Below, piece after piece: positions 1 to 8,814 of a stretch of 64,000 nt of DNA. Each line of letters begins with the position of its first letter. Within the stretch, counting starts at the first letter, position 1. The position numbers were made by a program, and so were the translations under genes. The stretch comes from Tranzscheliella williamsii. Lineage: Eukaryota > Basidiomycota > Ustilaginomycetes > Ustilaginales > Ustilaginaceae. The stretch lies in contig JALBYF010000007.1 of NCBI GenBank assembly GCA_023212725.1, positions 62,001 to 126,000 on the forward strand, given 5' to 3'. A model generated the notes under the pieces. That model was given only the letters and a program-made list of their open reading frames with translations, did no database searches and was not told the origin of the DNA.

Positions 1-2182
1 GAGCGGCGGCCGCCTGCCTCTGCGAACCAGCCGATTCGCCCTTGCCGTCGTTCGAGAGGGCCATCTCGGCTCCGGTGGGATTTGTCGAGTTTGCGGTCGA
101 CGAAGTTGCTGGTACAGAAGCCGGGAAGGCGGTTGGCATTGCAGACTCGGGAGTGCTAGCGGGCAGCTTATCCATCTCCCGAAGTTTGTTAAACACGTAG
201 CTTCTCGCCTTGTCTTCTTCTGCATCAGCAAGAGCGATGCTCTGGAAGGGGACGTTAGGAAGTGCCTTGGCCAGCTCCTTACCCATGCCCACCGGATTGT
301 CGGATACAAACACGACGTGCGCGATACCATTGCTGACCAGCTCGGCCCCCCATTCGGCCAGGACTTGGTGTAAAATGGCTTGCTTGATGCCCTTATGATG
401 GAACTGTTTGATGACCACAACAGGCGAGTCAAACGATTTCCTCTTTCTCTGTTTCTGCTGAATGTCGCCTTCATCGGTAGACGTAATCAAGTTCTGCAAC
501 GACTCGAAGGTATCGTTCGCAAGATCGACGGCCTTCTCTTCGAGCGATTCGTGCGCTGGCTCTGCTGCTGCGACGGGGGCAGATGACGGTAGGGGTCTTT
601 TGGCCTGCTTCTGTTCAGCAGCAAGCCTCGCCTTTTCTTCCTTAGCATTGCGCTTCTGTGTCTGCTCGTTGATCTGATTGAGGCTGTTGGTGACAGTGCC
701 CAACATCTGCTTCAACTGGGCGTCGACAGGCGTGGCGAAACCAGCTTTGGAGCCGATTAGGCCGACGGCTGCAAGATCAATGAGATTGTTGATGCTGCTC
801 AGCCAGCTAAAAACAGGCCAATAGCCGGTCTCGTTCGCCAACGAGGTAATCAGCAGCGAGTCATTCTTGGCCGTCTTGGCGATGGCGTCACAGTCAATGA
901 TCAAGTGCTGTACGTCTTTCGTAATCGCGCGACTCAAAAGGCCAGATTTGCCGGAGCCGCGAGGACCGGAGACCGTGATAAAGGTGGTCGGCTTTTCGCG
1001 AATCCACTCTTGGATCGTCTCTGCCGATTGACGACGCTCCCACCAGTCATCGTTACCTTGTGCGTCTCGGCTGGTGTCTTTGAAGAGCCCGACGGTGTTC
1101 TGTTTGAGCCAGTGGTACACCTTGTATTCGTTAAGAGAGAAGGTGTTGTGTACCTTACTTTCGACCATGAACTCTCGGACCGGATCAAATACTATGTAGG
1201 AAATCCCGCCGATAAGGAAGGCAAAAACGGGAAAGACGATCCTCGGATGGCTCGAAAGCCAGTCCCACATCTGCTTGCTGCGGAGCTTACTACGGAACGT
1301 GATTACCAAACGTGCTCCGTTGGGCAGCTCGAAGCCGTGGGCAGAGTTACGGGCGCTGGTGGCTCCCCGAATGCGAGAGAAGGTTACAAAGGCTTCAGAA
1401 GGCTTCTCCTTGACGATGGAGACGATTCGCCCGTACGGCCGCAGTGTCTGCCAGAGCTGTTCTTCGCTGGCGTCGCCTCCGTCTAGTTTGACAAAGATAC
1501 GAGTTGCTGGAAAGATATTCATGTCCTCTCGGAAAGGCTTGCCCCTCACAACGTGCACGCCCGGAGTTCCTATAAAGAGAAGAGTCGGGTTGAAGACGCG
1601 CTTGACACCGTGTTTCAGTCGGCTTTCGATAGTGTTGAGCGAGTCTTGGCTCTTTTCGCTAGGATCCTCTCGGTAAGAAAAGGTGATGAAGGCGCCTCCA
1701 TCCTTCATTCGTTCCTCTGCACCAATGACCTTGAAGCCATAGCCGATACTCTCCTCCGGCGGCAAGCTGGCTTTGACACGGTCAAGGACAGATCGCTTTT
1801 CGAAGCTCGCCAGCATGTACCGTATGTCCCAGAAACCAAGCCGGATTGGGAAGACGGTGTCAAAGTAGAGGTAGCCAATCTTGCGGAACGGATCGTTCTC
1901 GGTTTCTGTTTGTGCATCTTCGGCTACCTTCGCAGCCTCTGGCGAAGTGGACGAAAGCGAAGCCGACGAATAGCGCAGCTGTCCAACGCGAGATCTATCC
2001 AATGAAGGGGCCGGTTCGGACTGGCACTGCAGCAATGAGCTTGTCGCTGGTCTTGCCTGGACATGTCGAAGGGCAAGCGCAGAGGCGGGGGTAGCAGTGG
2101 TTGAGAGGCGATAGAAACGAGGTGTTTGAAACGGCGCCGTGCTCACTTGCCTAGCTCGGTTGGTGAGTCTGGTGCGATACAT
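1..2182 (-). CDS. YME2: YME2/RNA12-like mitochondrial inner-membrane protein (C-terminus cut by window edge)
   Basis: Reading down from an ATG at 2182, the minus strand is open for 727 codons to the window edge, so the C-terminus is missing. The N-terminus is Arg/Ser/Thr-rich and nearly acid-free (MYRTRLTNRARQVST...), as expected of a mitochondrial presequence, which supports this start. Next come an RRM-like segment at about residues 221-290 (begins MNIFPATRIFVKL), one hydrophobic membrane span at about 315-333, and a P-loop GPRGSGKS at 406-413 that opens the RNA12/AAA-type NTPase domain. This order matches Yme2/Rna12 (mitochondrial escape protein 2). In yeast that protein spans the inner membrane, with the RRM in the matrix and the NTPase in the intermembrane space, and it affects mtDNA nucleoid structure and escape. 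RRM and P-loop lie in one frame, so no intron is needed. Identity is confident; the missing tail is an edge effect. Confidence 0.85.
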   Translation of the reverse strand, partial: MYRTRLTNRARQVSTAPFQTPRFYRLSTTATPASALALRHVQARPATSSLLQCQSEPAPSLDRSRVGQLRYSSASLSSTSPEAAKVAEDAQTETENDPFRKIGYLYFDTVFPIRLGFWDIRYMLASFEKRSVLDRVKASLPPEESIGYGFKVIGAEERMKDGGAFITFSYREDPSEKSQDSLNTIESRLKHGVKRVFNPTLLFIGTPGVHVVRGKPFREDMNIFPATRIFVKLDGGDASEEQLWQTLRPYGRIVSIVKEKPSEAFVTFSRIRGATSARNSAHGFELPNGARLVITFRSKLRSKQMWDWLSSHPRIVFPVFAFLIGGISYIVFDPVREFMVESKVHNTFSLNEYKVYHWLKQNTVGLFKDTSRDAQGNDDWWERRQSAETIQEWIREKPTTFITVSGPRGSGKSGLLSRAITKDVQHLIIDCDAIAKTAKNDSLLITSLANETGYWPVFSWLSSINNLIDLAAVGLIGSKAGFATPVDAQLKQMLGTVTNSLNQINEQTQKRNAKEEKARLAAEQKQAKRPLPSSAPVAAAEPAHESLEEKAVDLANDTFESLQNLITSTDEGDIQQKQRKRKSFDSPVVVIKQFHHKGIKQAILHQVLAEWGAELVSNGIAHVVFVSDNPVGMGKELAKALPNVPFQSIALADAEEDKARSYVFNKLREMDKLPASTPESAMPTAFPASVPATSSTANSTNPTGAEMALSNDGKGESAGSQRQAAAA

Positions 2183-3052
2183 GATTTCTATGCGGTGAGG
2201 CTGCTGGCACAGCTTCATCCAGATACAGATGCAGCGACGCGAAGAAGGAAAGAAGGCTGGGAGGCAGCGGGTAGTGAGAACGACACGGAACATGCTCAAA
2301 CCGAGCCAACCTTCACAAATGGACCCTTTTGCTCGCTCCTCCTCTTGTAACGTCATATCACGCACGATGCCCTTGTAAACCCTTGTCCCCTTTTTTCTGT
2401 CCCTTTTTGTTCTTTTTTTTGTCTTTTTTTTTTTGTCCTTCCTTGCGGCGGTCCGAAAAGCTGACGGTGGCAATGTGGAAATAATTGTTATAGAGGATGC
2501 ATCGTGAGTTACCCAGCGCGCCCACGCAACTCCTTCACAACCGCCTTTGCAAAGGTTTATTTCGCAGTATCACTCTCATACAATGCTTCACTTTGGTGGC
2601 TCCTCGACGATACGTTCTGAGCGGGTTTTCGAATCACTTTCACCCCGCGTTGACTGGACCGAACAGCAAGAGGCAACATGTGTTCAAGTTATTTGTGGGC
2701 CAGGCATGGAAGTAGAGGTGCTGGCCTCCTCCGCACCCTACCATGCTGCAGCTTGAGAACTCGACGGAAAGAAAGACAAGGTGAAGGCCCGGTAGGGAAC
2801 GATAGCGAGGATCAGGACGAAGCGCATGAGGACGAGGACAGAGCGGAACAGGCTTTTCTTGTACGTCAACCTGTCTGGAAACGTCACCGGTGCGATCCCG
2901 TGGTGTGGCTGCTGGACAGAAGTGTTGGCTAGATGTTGCTTGAATCGGTACCAGGTTCAGCGCTACTACTACCGACAGGCTCCTTAAAGCAGAGGCACTT
3001 GATTGATGAATTGTCATTTCGACGACAATGACGCCAAAGCAGTTTTCGACCA
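2183..3052. other. Intergenic: YME2 promoter and 3' flank of the NTPase gene
   Basis: About 870 bp lie between the YME2 start and the stop of the next minus-strand gene. The only clear structure is the poly(dA:dT) block at about 2388-2442. Short ORFs on both strands have no recognisable motif and look like chance. Confidence 0.6.
2388..2442 (-). promoter_or_regulatory. Poly(dA:dT) tract upstream of YME2
   Basis: The plus strand shows a series of T runs (up to about 10) separated by GTC or CCC, ending about 200 bp upstream of the YME2 ATG. On the gene strand these are A tracts, which in fungi commonly mark nucleosome-depleted promoters. The role is inferred from position and composition only. 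Confidence 0.4.
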
Positions 3053-6000
3053 CTAGAGTATGCTGTAGTAGTCCTCAGCCATGGCTTCTTCAATGTCAAT
3101 ATTGGCGAGATTGGCGCTATCTCCTTGCTGCAATTCGTCGGAAGTACGCCTGCTGTCGGTAGTCGCTCGAAAATCTTCACCATCTTCGGATTCTTCGTCG
3201 CTTCCGTTACCTTCTTCCCTCCTGTCGCGCAGCGATTCGCCCGGTGGCTTGCCCGGTGCGCAATTCGTCAAATGTGGCCCGAATGTATCGCTGGATAAGG
3301 GCGGTATGTATTCGTTGAAGGTTTGTCGAGGCAAGGAATCATCTGCCTGCAGCAAAGACTGGACTTCGGCACGGGCTCCCAAGGAGTCGAGACACGGCCA
3401 CAAGGCTGGATCTGTGATGCCCCTCAGGTCGAGAAGGTTTGAACGTAGCGCTCTCGACTTTGCAGAGCGTGGTCTCAGCAACACATGTCCCTGCGGGGCG
3501 GCTTTGAATGTCGTCTCGGTACCAATGTCGAACAAGATCGTCAAAAAACCTCGTTCGCTGAGAGCTTTCTGACCTCCTTTGATGCTGCGGATCCGTGGAC
3601 CGTAAATATACTCCTTGCGCAAGGCCGATGCAGCTCGAGCTCGACTCTTGTTTTTCACCTCCCACGCAATGAAGGTCATATGGCACGGAGCTACCGCATC
3701 TTCCGCGATCCTGCGCAACATCTCCTGGTCCGCGGTTGATCCCCTTAAGCTTGGATCAAGCTCGTCAAGGAACGGCGCGGCCAGATCGCCCACGAACACC
3801 GGGATGATTCCGTCAACGCCATATTGTTCATGCGCCGTTTGTAAAGCTACACCACGTTTCCAACACCCCCAAAGAAATTCGGGAGTGATGCTCTCAATGT
3901 TGTGAGGGATTGTGTCGAAGTGAGTAAAATTAACCCATCCCTGGCTCTGCTCGCTATGGCGGAAAGAGAAGCGGTCGAGCGTGCGAAGCATTTGTTTGAC
4001 AGGTTTTTCGATGTTCGTCATCGTTTTTGTAGGCAGCTGTACGATTGATTGTAAAAAAGCTTTGTACTCGACGGGCTCGCTCAGGAAGCGGATCCGGTGC
4101 TCTAGGCTTCGAGTGTCTCTGCTCTCTTGTGTTCGCATCTTGAGGGCGTCCCATGCCGTTGTGAGCAGGAGTCGTATGACGAACTCGCCGAAGGAACCAG
4201 CAATAGAATACTGATTCCTGGCAGATATTAGCAGGGACCTCAGAATCTTGATGATCTCTGGATAAAGCGGGCGATCATGGCGCCCAGGCATCGGGGTCAT
4301 AAAGTCGGCCGCAGTCAGGGCCAGAACGGGTTCGGAAGGCGAAACGATCTCAATCCTGTCGTAATCGATGACAGACTTGAGAATTCGCATATGGCGATCA
4401 ACGGAATCATTCGCCATAAGTGCGATTTCGCCCAGCATCCCTCCCGACGTGTGGTGTGTCGGGATCAGGTGCAGGGAAAGCCTTGACGCGAGAACGTTGA
4501 AGATCAGGGTTCTGCTTGTCATATCACCTTGTTGATCATGCAGCAATTTGAGACGCGGCAAGTCCCAGAAATCTTCTTTCCGGTGAACATACCACAGAGG
4601 ACGTCCATAACACCGAAGGTGACCAATGGTAGAAGCACCTTGTGCGGCTGTCAGCGCTTCTTGTTTGGCACACATTACGTCGAATCCCAGATTGACGAAT
4701 GGTGGCATGATCGGCTTATTGCGTTCGCGCTGCGATCGATGTAGGGGATCGCTTGAGGTCAGTTTTGCCACACTACTATCAGTGCTTAGCAAAACTAACC
4801 ATAAGCACAGGTTGGTCTCCTCTTCCAGCGCCTTCATGTAACTCCATGCACGCCGCAAGCTAACGAGTTGATTGTTGCTGCCCTTCAAGGGCATACTCGA
4901 GGCAATGTCCATTTCTACACACTCGTCGAACGCGACAAAAGCGGTGGGAGTATATCGAGACATGGGCGAAGCATCACTGACGGCCGAGCCTTTCATGAAG
5001 CCGCATATTTCGCTGAGGTGGGCGGAGAGTTGGAGCACTGCCTCACGAAGGAAGTAAGCGAAAACTGGGTCGGGCGCCGAGCCTAATTGGCTCTGGCTTG
5101 TTTCCCACTGGGAGATATTGTCGTCGGCTAGGGTGCGTACCTCGGAGAAGAGTTTGTTCCTCTCCGCATTCACCCCTCCCAGAGCAGTCGGGAAGGAGTT
5201 GATGCTCTGGAGATAGGTAGCTTTTTGATCGGCAGAGCTCAGCTGCTGTAACTCGCTCGCTACCGTGGAAAACCAGGCGGCTAGGTAGGCGGCCACCTGA
5301 ACATCGGTATCGATCTGAAGTTTGTCTGTGCAATTTGCGAAGAACTCCATCACCCCATTGTCGCGGAGCGGAAAACCGTGTCGGGACAGGACTGCGGATT
5401 GTTCGCGCAGGCATAAATACAGTAGCGGTGCCTGTTGACCTAGCTCGAGTACCATTCGTGTCTTCCCAGAGCCGCTGGACTGCACTATGGCCGTTCCCTT
5501 CCAGTACGGCTCATTGCCATTCGCCGGCGAAAATTCTTCTTGTACGGCACGCACGAATTGAAGAAAGCGGTGGTGAGCCTTGCCTTGATAAGGAGCCGCA
5601 AGACCCTGCGAGAGGTAGCTGAGCAGGCCAGGGTCCTGCTCGTCAGTTTTTGAGGCTTCGCCAGGTATTGTTGCGGATGCTGGTATCGTAGAGACAAAGT
5701 ACGCAGTGGCGTGATCCTGGTCAAATTGGTTTGTTTTCTTCCGAATCTGAGCCAATTCCAAGGCGAACCCAACGTTCTCGGGTGTCAAAGTCGGAACAGT
5801 AGGGAACGGATGGACCCTGCTTTGAACCGGTGCAATAACCAGATTGAGGGGCGCAAGGTACGCAGCCGGTACCGTTTTCGAGGCAGGGAGTCCGCAAAGC
5901 AACGTAAAGAAAAGAACAAGATTTGCCCATTCTTGTGGACAGAGCCGCTTGGCTCGTGCCGCAAGATGCTGGGCAGTGGCACTGGTAGGCGAGAGCCTGG

Positions 6001-6274
6001 TGACATGACCTACAGGCTGTAGACGAAAAGGAGGGGTCTTTGAGCTAACGTCTTGGGCGCTTCCGGAGCCAACGAGGCGGTTGTAGAGCTGGGTGACAGT
6101 TGCTAACAGCGGACGCAGAGGTAGAACGTCAGGGTGTTCCGAGCAGACCTGCTTCAGAGCAGCGCTGAGGGCAGCTAGGTCTGGATGTGTTGGGTCGTTT
6201 GTGTGGTTCGCATGACATGCCTGCCTGAGACTCGTCAAGTAGGATAGATGCGGTTCGAGAGCCTCGACAGGCAT
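3053..6274 (-). CDS. Large P-loop NTPase with C-terminal PD-(D/E)XK nuclease-like domain
   Basis: Uninterrupted ORF of 1073 residues. A Walker A motif SSGSGKT lies at residues 266-272, followed by LCLREQ and the RHGFPLRD segment at about 290-305. A Walker B-like strand FVAFDE lies at 446-451. The C-terminal part has a helix with GSFGEFVIRLLL (693-704), an Asp in GVDGIIPVF (D821) and FIAWEVKNK (E872-x-K874). Together these form the E...D...ExK pattern of restriction-endonuclease-like folds. The tail (about 1000-1073) is acidic and disordered. NTPase plus nuclease-like pairs with a GSGKSR-type P-loop and a PLRD-like element occur in large lineage-expanded fungal families and in Crinkler-type (CR) effectors; assignment to that group is my inference from motifs. 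No signal peptide is visible. The gene sits between housekeeping genes, next to a MITE-like element, and its composition looks less G/C-rich than its neighbours. Function unknown. Confidence 0.75.
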   Translation of the reverse strand: MPVEALEPHLSYLTSLRQACHANHTNDPTHPDLAALSAALKQVCSEHPDVLPLRPLLATVTQLYNRLVGSGSAQDVSSKTPPFRLQPVGHVTRLSPTSATAQHLAARAKRLCPQEWANLVLFFTLLCGLPASKTVPAAYLAPLNLVIAPVQSRVHPFPTVPTLTPENVGFALELAQIRKKTNQFDQDHATAYFVSTIPASATIPGEASKTDEQDPGLLSYLSQGLAAPYQGKAHHRFLQFVRAVQEEFSPANGNEPYWKGTAIVQSSGSGKTRMVLELGQQAPLLYLCLREQSAVLSRHGFPLRDNGVMEFFANCTDKLQIDTDVQVAAYLAAWFSTVASELQQLSSADQKATYLQSINSFPTALGGVNAERNKLFSEVRTLADDNISQWETSQSQLGSAPDPVFAYFLREAVLQLSAHLSEICGFMKGSAVSDASPMSRYTPTAFVAFDECVEMDIASSMPLKGSNNQLVSLRRAWSYMKALEEETNLCLWLVLLSTDSSVAKLTSSDPLHRSQRERNKPIMPPFVNLGFDVMCAKQEALTAAQGASTIGHLRCYGRPLWYVHRKEDFWDLPRLKLLHDQQGDMTSRTLIFNVLASRLSLHLIPTHHTSGGMLGEIALMANDSVDRHMRILKSVIDYDRIEIVSPSEPVLALTAADFMTPMPGRHDRPLYPEIIKILRSLLISARNQYSIAGSFGEFVIRLLLTTAWDALKMRTQESRDTRSLEHRIRFLSEPVEYKAFLQSIVQLPTKTMTNIEKPVKQMLRTLDRFSFRHSEQSQGWVNFTHFDTIPHNIESITPEFLWGCWKRGVALQTAHEQYGVDGIIPVFVGDLAAPFLDELDPSLRGSTADQEMLRRIAEDAVAPCHMTFIAWEVKNKSRARAASALRKEYIYGPRIRSIKGGQKALSERGFLTILFDIGTETTFKAAPQGHVLLRPRSAKSRALRSNLLDLRGITDPALWPCLDSLGARAEVQSLLQADDSLPRQTFNEYIPPLSSDTFGPHLTNCAPGKPPGESLRDRREEGNGSDEESEDGEDFRATTDSRRTSDELQQGDSANLANIDIEEAMAEDYYSIL

Positions 6275-6867
6275 CTTGCACGCTGAAGGCGATCATGAAG
6301 AATTTCTGTGGTGCGGTAGGTAGGAAAGCAAGAGGGAGAGCGGGCAACAAGATGAGATTTGAAAGGCACATGTAGTGATGGTACTCAGCTGGTGTTGTAT
6401 CATTCCACTTATGTTGTGATTGGCAAAATCTGTGGAGTTAGCAAGAATGTGTGTTTGTTTTAGGAAAATTATGCATCGACCCCCCCCTTTTTGCTATCAC
6501 AACCCCGTTTTCCCGATTTGCATGCTGAAACAAAAAATTACATCTCCCGATTGAAGTCGTGCAGATGAGGAGCTTCAGCTTTCCCATCCACCAGCAACTG
6601 CTCATTGACATGCTTTGGAAGGCTTCGAAAGGATCGTCTTCTGACAGTGCTGTAACTCTTTCCTAGCTCATGTGACCCTCCTTCGGCACAACATGGGCCC
6701 AACAGGTGTGAAACAAGAGAAGCATCACATGCACGAGCAGGCGATTGGGTTCTATCGGGAATTGTGGTAGGGGGGGTCATGTTAACGAAAAGGGGGGGTC
6801 GATGCATAATTTCCCTTGTTTTTAATATTATTCTTCCCATGGCAACGGCTTTCTTACTCGCCATAGC
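6275..6867. other. Divergent intergenic region carrying a MITE-like insertion
   Basis: This is the shared upstream region of the NTPase gene (minus) and the threonyl-tRNA synthetase gene (plus). More than half of it is the inverted-repeat element at 6462-6815, so that element lies within about 50-100 bp of the synthetase start and about 190 bp from the NTPase start. Only about 190 bp on the NTPase side and 50 bp on the synthetase side look like original promoter. Confidence 0.7.
6462..6815. mobile_element. MITE-like element with terminal inverted repeats
   Basis: The left end (6462-6492) and the reverse complement of the right end (6786-6815) share AAATTATGCATCGAC followed by 7-8 C and then a T run, about 27 bp of inverted repeat. 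Immediately outside both ends is the direct repeat TTGTTTT (6455-6461 and 6816-6822), consistent with a 7-8 bp target-site duplication. The block AGGGGGGGTC is repeated just inside the right end (6769-6778 and 6791-6800). There is no transposase; the short internal ORF is not convincing. Size (about 354 bp), inverted repeats and flanking repeat fit a non-autonomous DNA transposon (MITE). The superfamily is not determined; an 8 bp duplication would suggest hAT. Confidence 0.65.
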
Positions 6868-8616
6868 TTGAGATCAAAGCGACGATCGTCGCTTTGGCAC
6901 CATAGGGCAACCATGACGACCCTCTTGATGTATGGGCGAGCCGGAGGAGGGCTTCAACAGCTCAGGTCTGGCGGTGTGCCGTCGATAGTGGCGGTCCGTG
7001 AAGTATTTGTCCCTTCACAGCGCTGGTCGTCGTCTGCCGTTGCTGCCACTTGCTCATCAAGCGCCCCGCCAAAATCGGTATCGACCTCATCACCGTCCCC
7101 ATCATCACGCAAAGCAGTTTTACCAGCAGCGCCCGTTTCGACACCGCCGTTATCCGCGACGGACCATAGAACGATAGGCAAGGCGCAATCACTCTTTCTG
7201 ACTCATGAGTCTTCGCCGGGGACTCCCTTCATCCTCCCACATGGCATGCGGCTAGCTCGGAAGGTCGAGCGGGTAGTGCGCGACCTGTACGATGTCTATG
7301 GCTACGATGAGGTGCAGTCGCCCCAGCTGTACAAGACCTCGCTGTGGAAGCGCAGCGGGCACTGGGACAATTACAGGGACGACATGTTCTCGGCCGAAGG
7401 CTACAAGGAGCGTTTGGAGCGGTCACGCCCGGCCGCTGCAGCGCCTGAGTCGCCTCTGCAAGGCGAGAAGAGCAGCATTGAGCAGGGCAGAGAGGCCTGC
7501 TGTTCCATACATATCGATGCGGCGGCCGCGCCATCGATAGCGGAAGAAGAGTCGTTTGGGCTTAAACCTATGAACTGCCCAGGACACTGTCTGATCTTTG
7601 GCTCGCAGGAGCGCAGCTACCGGGACCTGCCCATCCGCTATGCCGAGTTTAGCCCTCTGCATCGCAACGAGGCTTCGGGCTCCTTGACCGGGCTCACGCG
7701 CGTCCGACGCTTCCACCAGGACGACGCGCACGTCTTTTGCCGACCAGAGCAGGTCGCTGCCGAGATCGAGAGCATGCTGCAGATGCTCACGTCTGCTTAC
7801 GACACGTTTGGCTTTCAACACTTCGAGCTGGTGCTCAGCACGCGCCCCACCGACTCGTTCATTGGTGCCGTCGAGGAGTGGGACCGTGCCGAGGCAGGGC
7901 TCAAGCAGGCGCTGCAGCAAAGCGGGCGGGTATGGGAGCTGAACGAGGGCGACGGGGCGTTTTACGGGCCCAAGATCGACATCCGGCTCGTGGACGGGGC
8001 GGGGCGGAAGCACCAGACGGCGACGATCCAGCTGGACTTCCAGCTTCCGCGGCGGTTTGAGCTGTCGTATGCGGATCCAATGGCGGCTGGCGAGCGCAGC
8101 GTGCCGGTCATGATCCACCGCGCCATCCTGGGCAGCGTGGAGCGGTTCATGGCGATCCTGATTGAGCAGACTGCCGGCTGGTGGCCGTTCTGGCTCTCGC
8201 CCCGCCAGGCGGTGGTCCTGGCCGCCCGGACGGACTCGCCGGAGCTGGCGGCCTACGCGGCGCGCGTGCACAAGTACCTCGCGCTCGGCCTCGACGCCGA
8301 CGCCAAGCCCGCGCAAGCACCCGAGCGCCACCTCCAGCGCTTCTTCGTCGACCTGGACCCAAACGCACAGAACGAGAAGCTCGGCAAGCTCGTCCGCAAG
8401 AGCCAGCTCGCCCGCTACAACTACATCGTCGTCGTCGGCGAGCGCGAAATGCAGACGGCCACCGTCAACCTCCGCCGCAGAGACGACACCAACGCTCCCC
8501 CCAGCCTCCACCGTCTCGCCCAAAATCACGTCCAACACCACCTCCCCTCCGGCCAGTATACCCTCGAAGAGCTCCGGCAAGCATTTTGCCGCCTCGACTC
8601 CCTCCACGTATGGTAA
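6868..8616 (+). CDS. MST1: Mitochondrial threonyl-tRNA synthetase
   Basis: This 582-residue class II synthetase charges tRNA-Thr, most likely in mitochondria. The first 105 residues are rich in Ser, Ala and Arg with few acids, like a targeting leader. There are no TGS or editing domains, as in the short fungal mitochondrial enzyme. Visible motifs are LPHGMRLARKVERVV (motif 1 region, about 123-137), NCPGHC (zinc ligand Cys, 236-241), the motif 2 segment RVRRFHQDDAHVFC, DFQLPRRFELSY, and MIHRAILGSVERFM (zinc His and motif 3). An anticodon-binding domain closes the protein. About 50 poorly conserved residues (178-229) are inserted between the RDDMF segment and GLKPMNCPGH. The start could be Met1 (6868) or Met16 (6913). 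The MITE-like element ends about 50 bp upstream. Confidence 0.88.
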   Translation: MRSKRRSSLWHHRATMTTLLMYGRAGGGLQQLRSGGVPSIVAVREVFVPSQRWSSSAVAATCSSSAPPKSVSTSSPSPSSRKAVLPAAPVSTPPLSATDHRTIGKAQSLFLTHESSPGTPFILPHGMRLARKVERVVRDLYDVYGYDEVQSPQLYKTSLWKRSGHWDNYRDDMFSAEGYKERLERSRPAAAAPESPLQGEKSSIEQGREACCSIHIDAAAAPSIAEEESFGLKPMNCPGHCLIFGSQERSYRDLPIRYAEFSPLHRNEASGSLTGLTRVRRFHQDDAHVFCRPEQVAAEIESMLQMLTSAYDTFGFQHFELVLSTRPTDSFIGAVEEWDRAEAGLKQALQQSGRVWELNEGDGAFYGPKIDIRLVDGAGRKHQTATIQLDFQLPRRFELSYADPMAAGERSVPVMIHRAILGSVERFMAILIEQTAGWWPFWLSPRQAVVLAARTDSPELAAYAARVHKYLALGLDADAKPAQAPERHLQRFFVDLDPNAQNEKLGKLVRKSQLARYNYIVVVGEREMQTATVNLRRRDDTNAPPSLHRLAQNHVQHHLPSGQYTLEELRQAFCRLDSLHVW

Positions 8617-8814
8617 TCAGCCTTGTAATCCACAATAGCACGCTCACTATCGGTCAGCAACCGTTCCCGGGTGACGAGGTTGCGGTGGCCAATATGGGAG
8701 CGAGATTGAACGCATATCTGTAGCAGATATCAGGCTGAGAAGCTGACAAGTTACGAACGGGTACCGTACATGGAATTGCACATGGTGGGGCGCGTGACGG
8801 CAGGCTGGTGGCCA

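Noticed and set aside
2640..3053. 137-codon minus-strand ORF directly after the NTPase gene stop
   Set aside because: Begins with a non-ATG codon, has no motif, and its Cys/Pro-rich product looks random.
7423..8607. 394-codon ORF antisense to the threonyl-tRNA synthetase
   Set aside because: Mirror of the strong third-position C/G bias in the synthetase gene; the product has no motif and is rich in Leu, Val, Ala and Arg as expected of an antisense frame.
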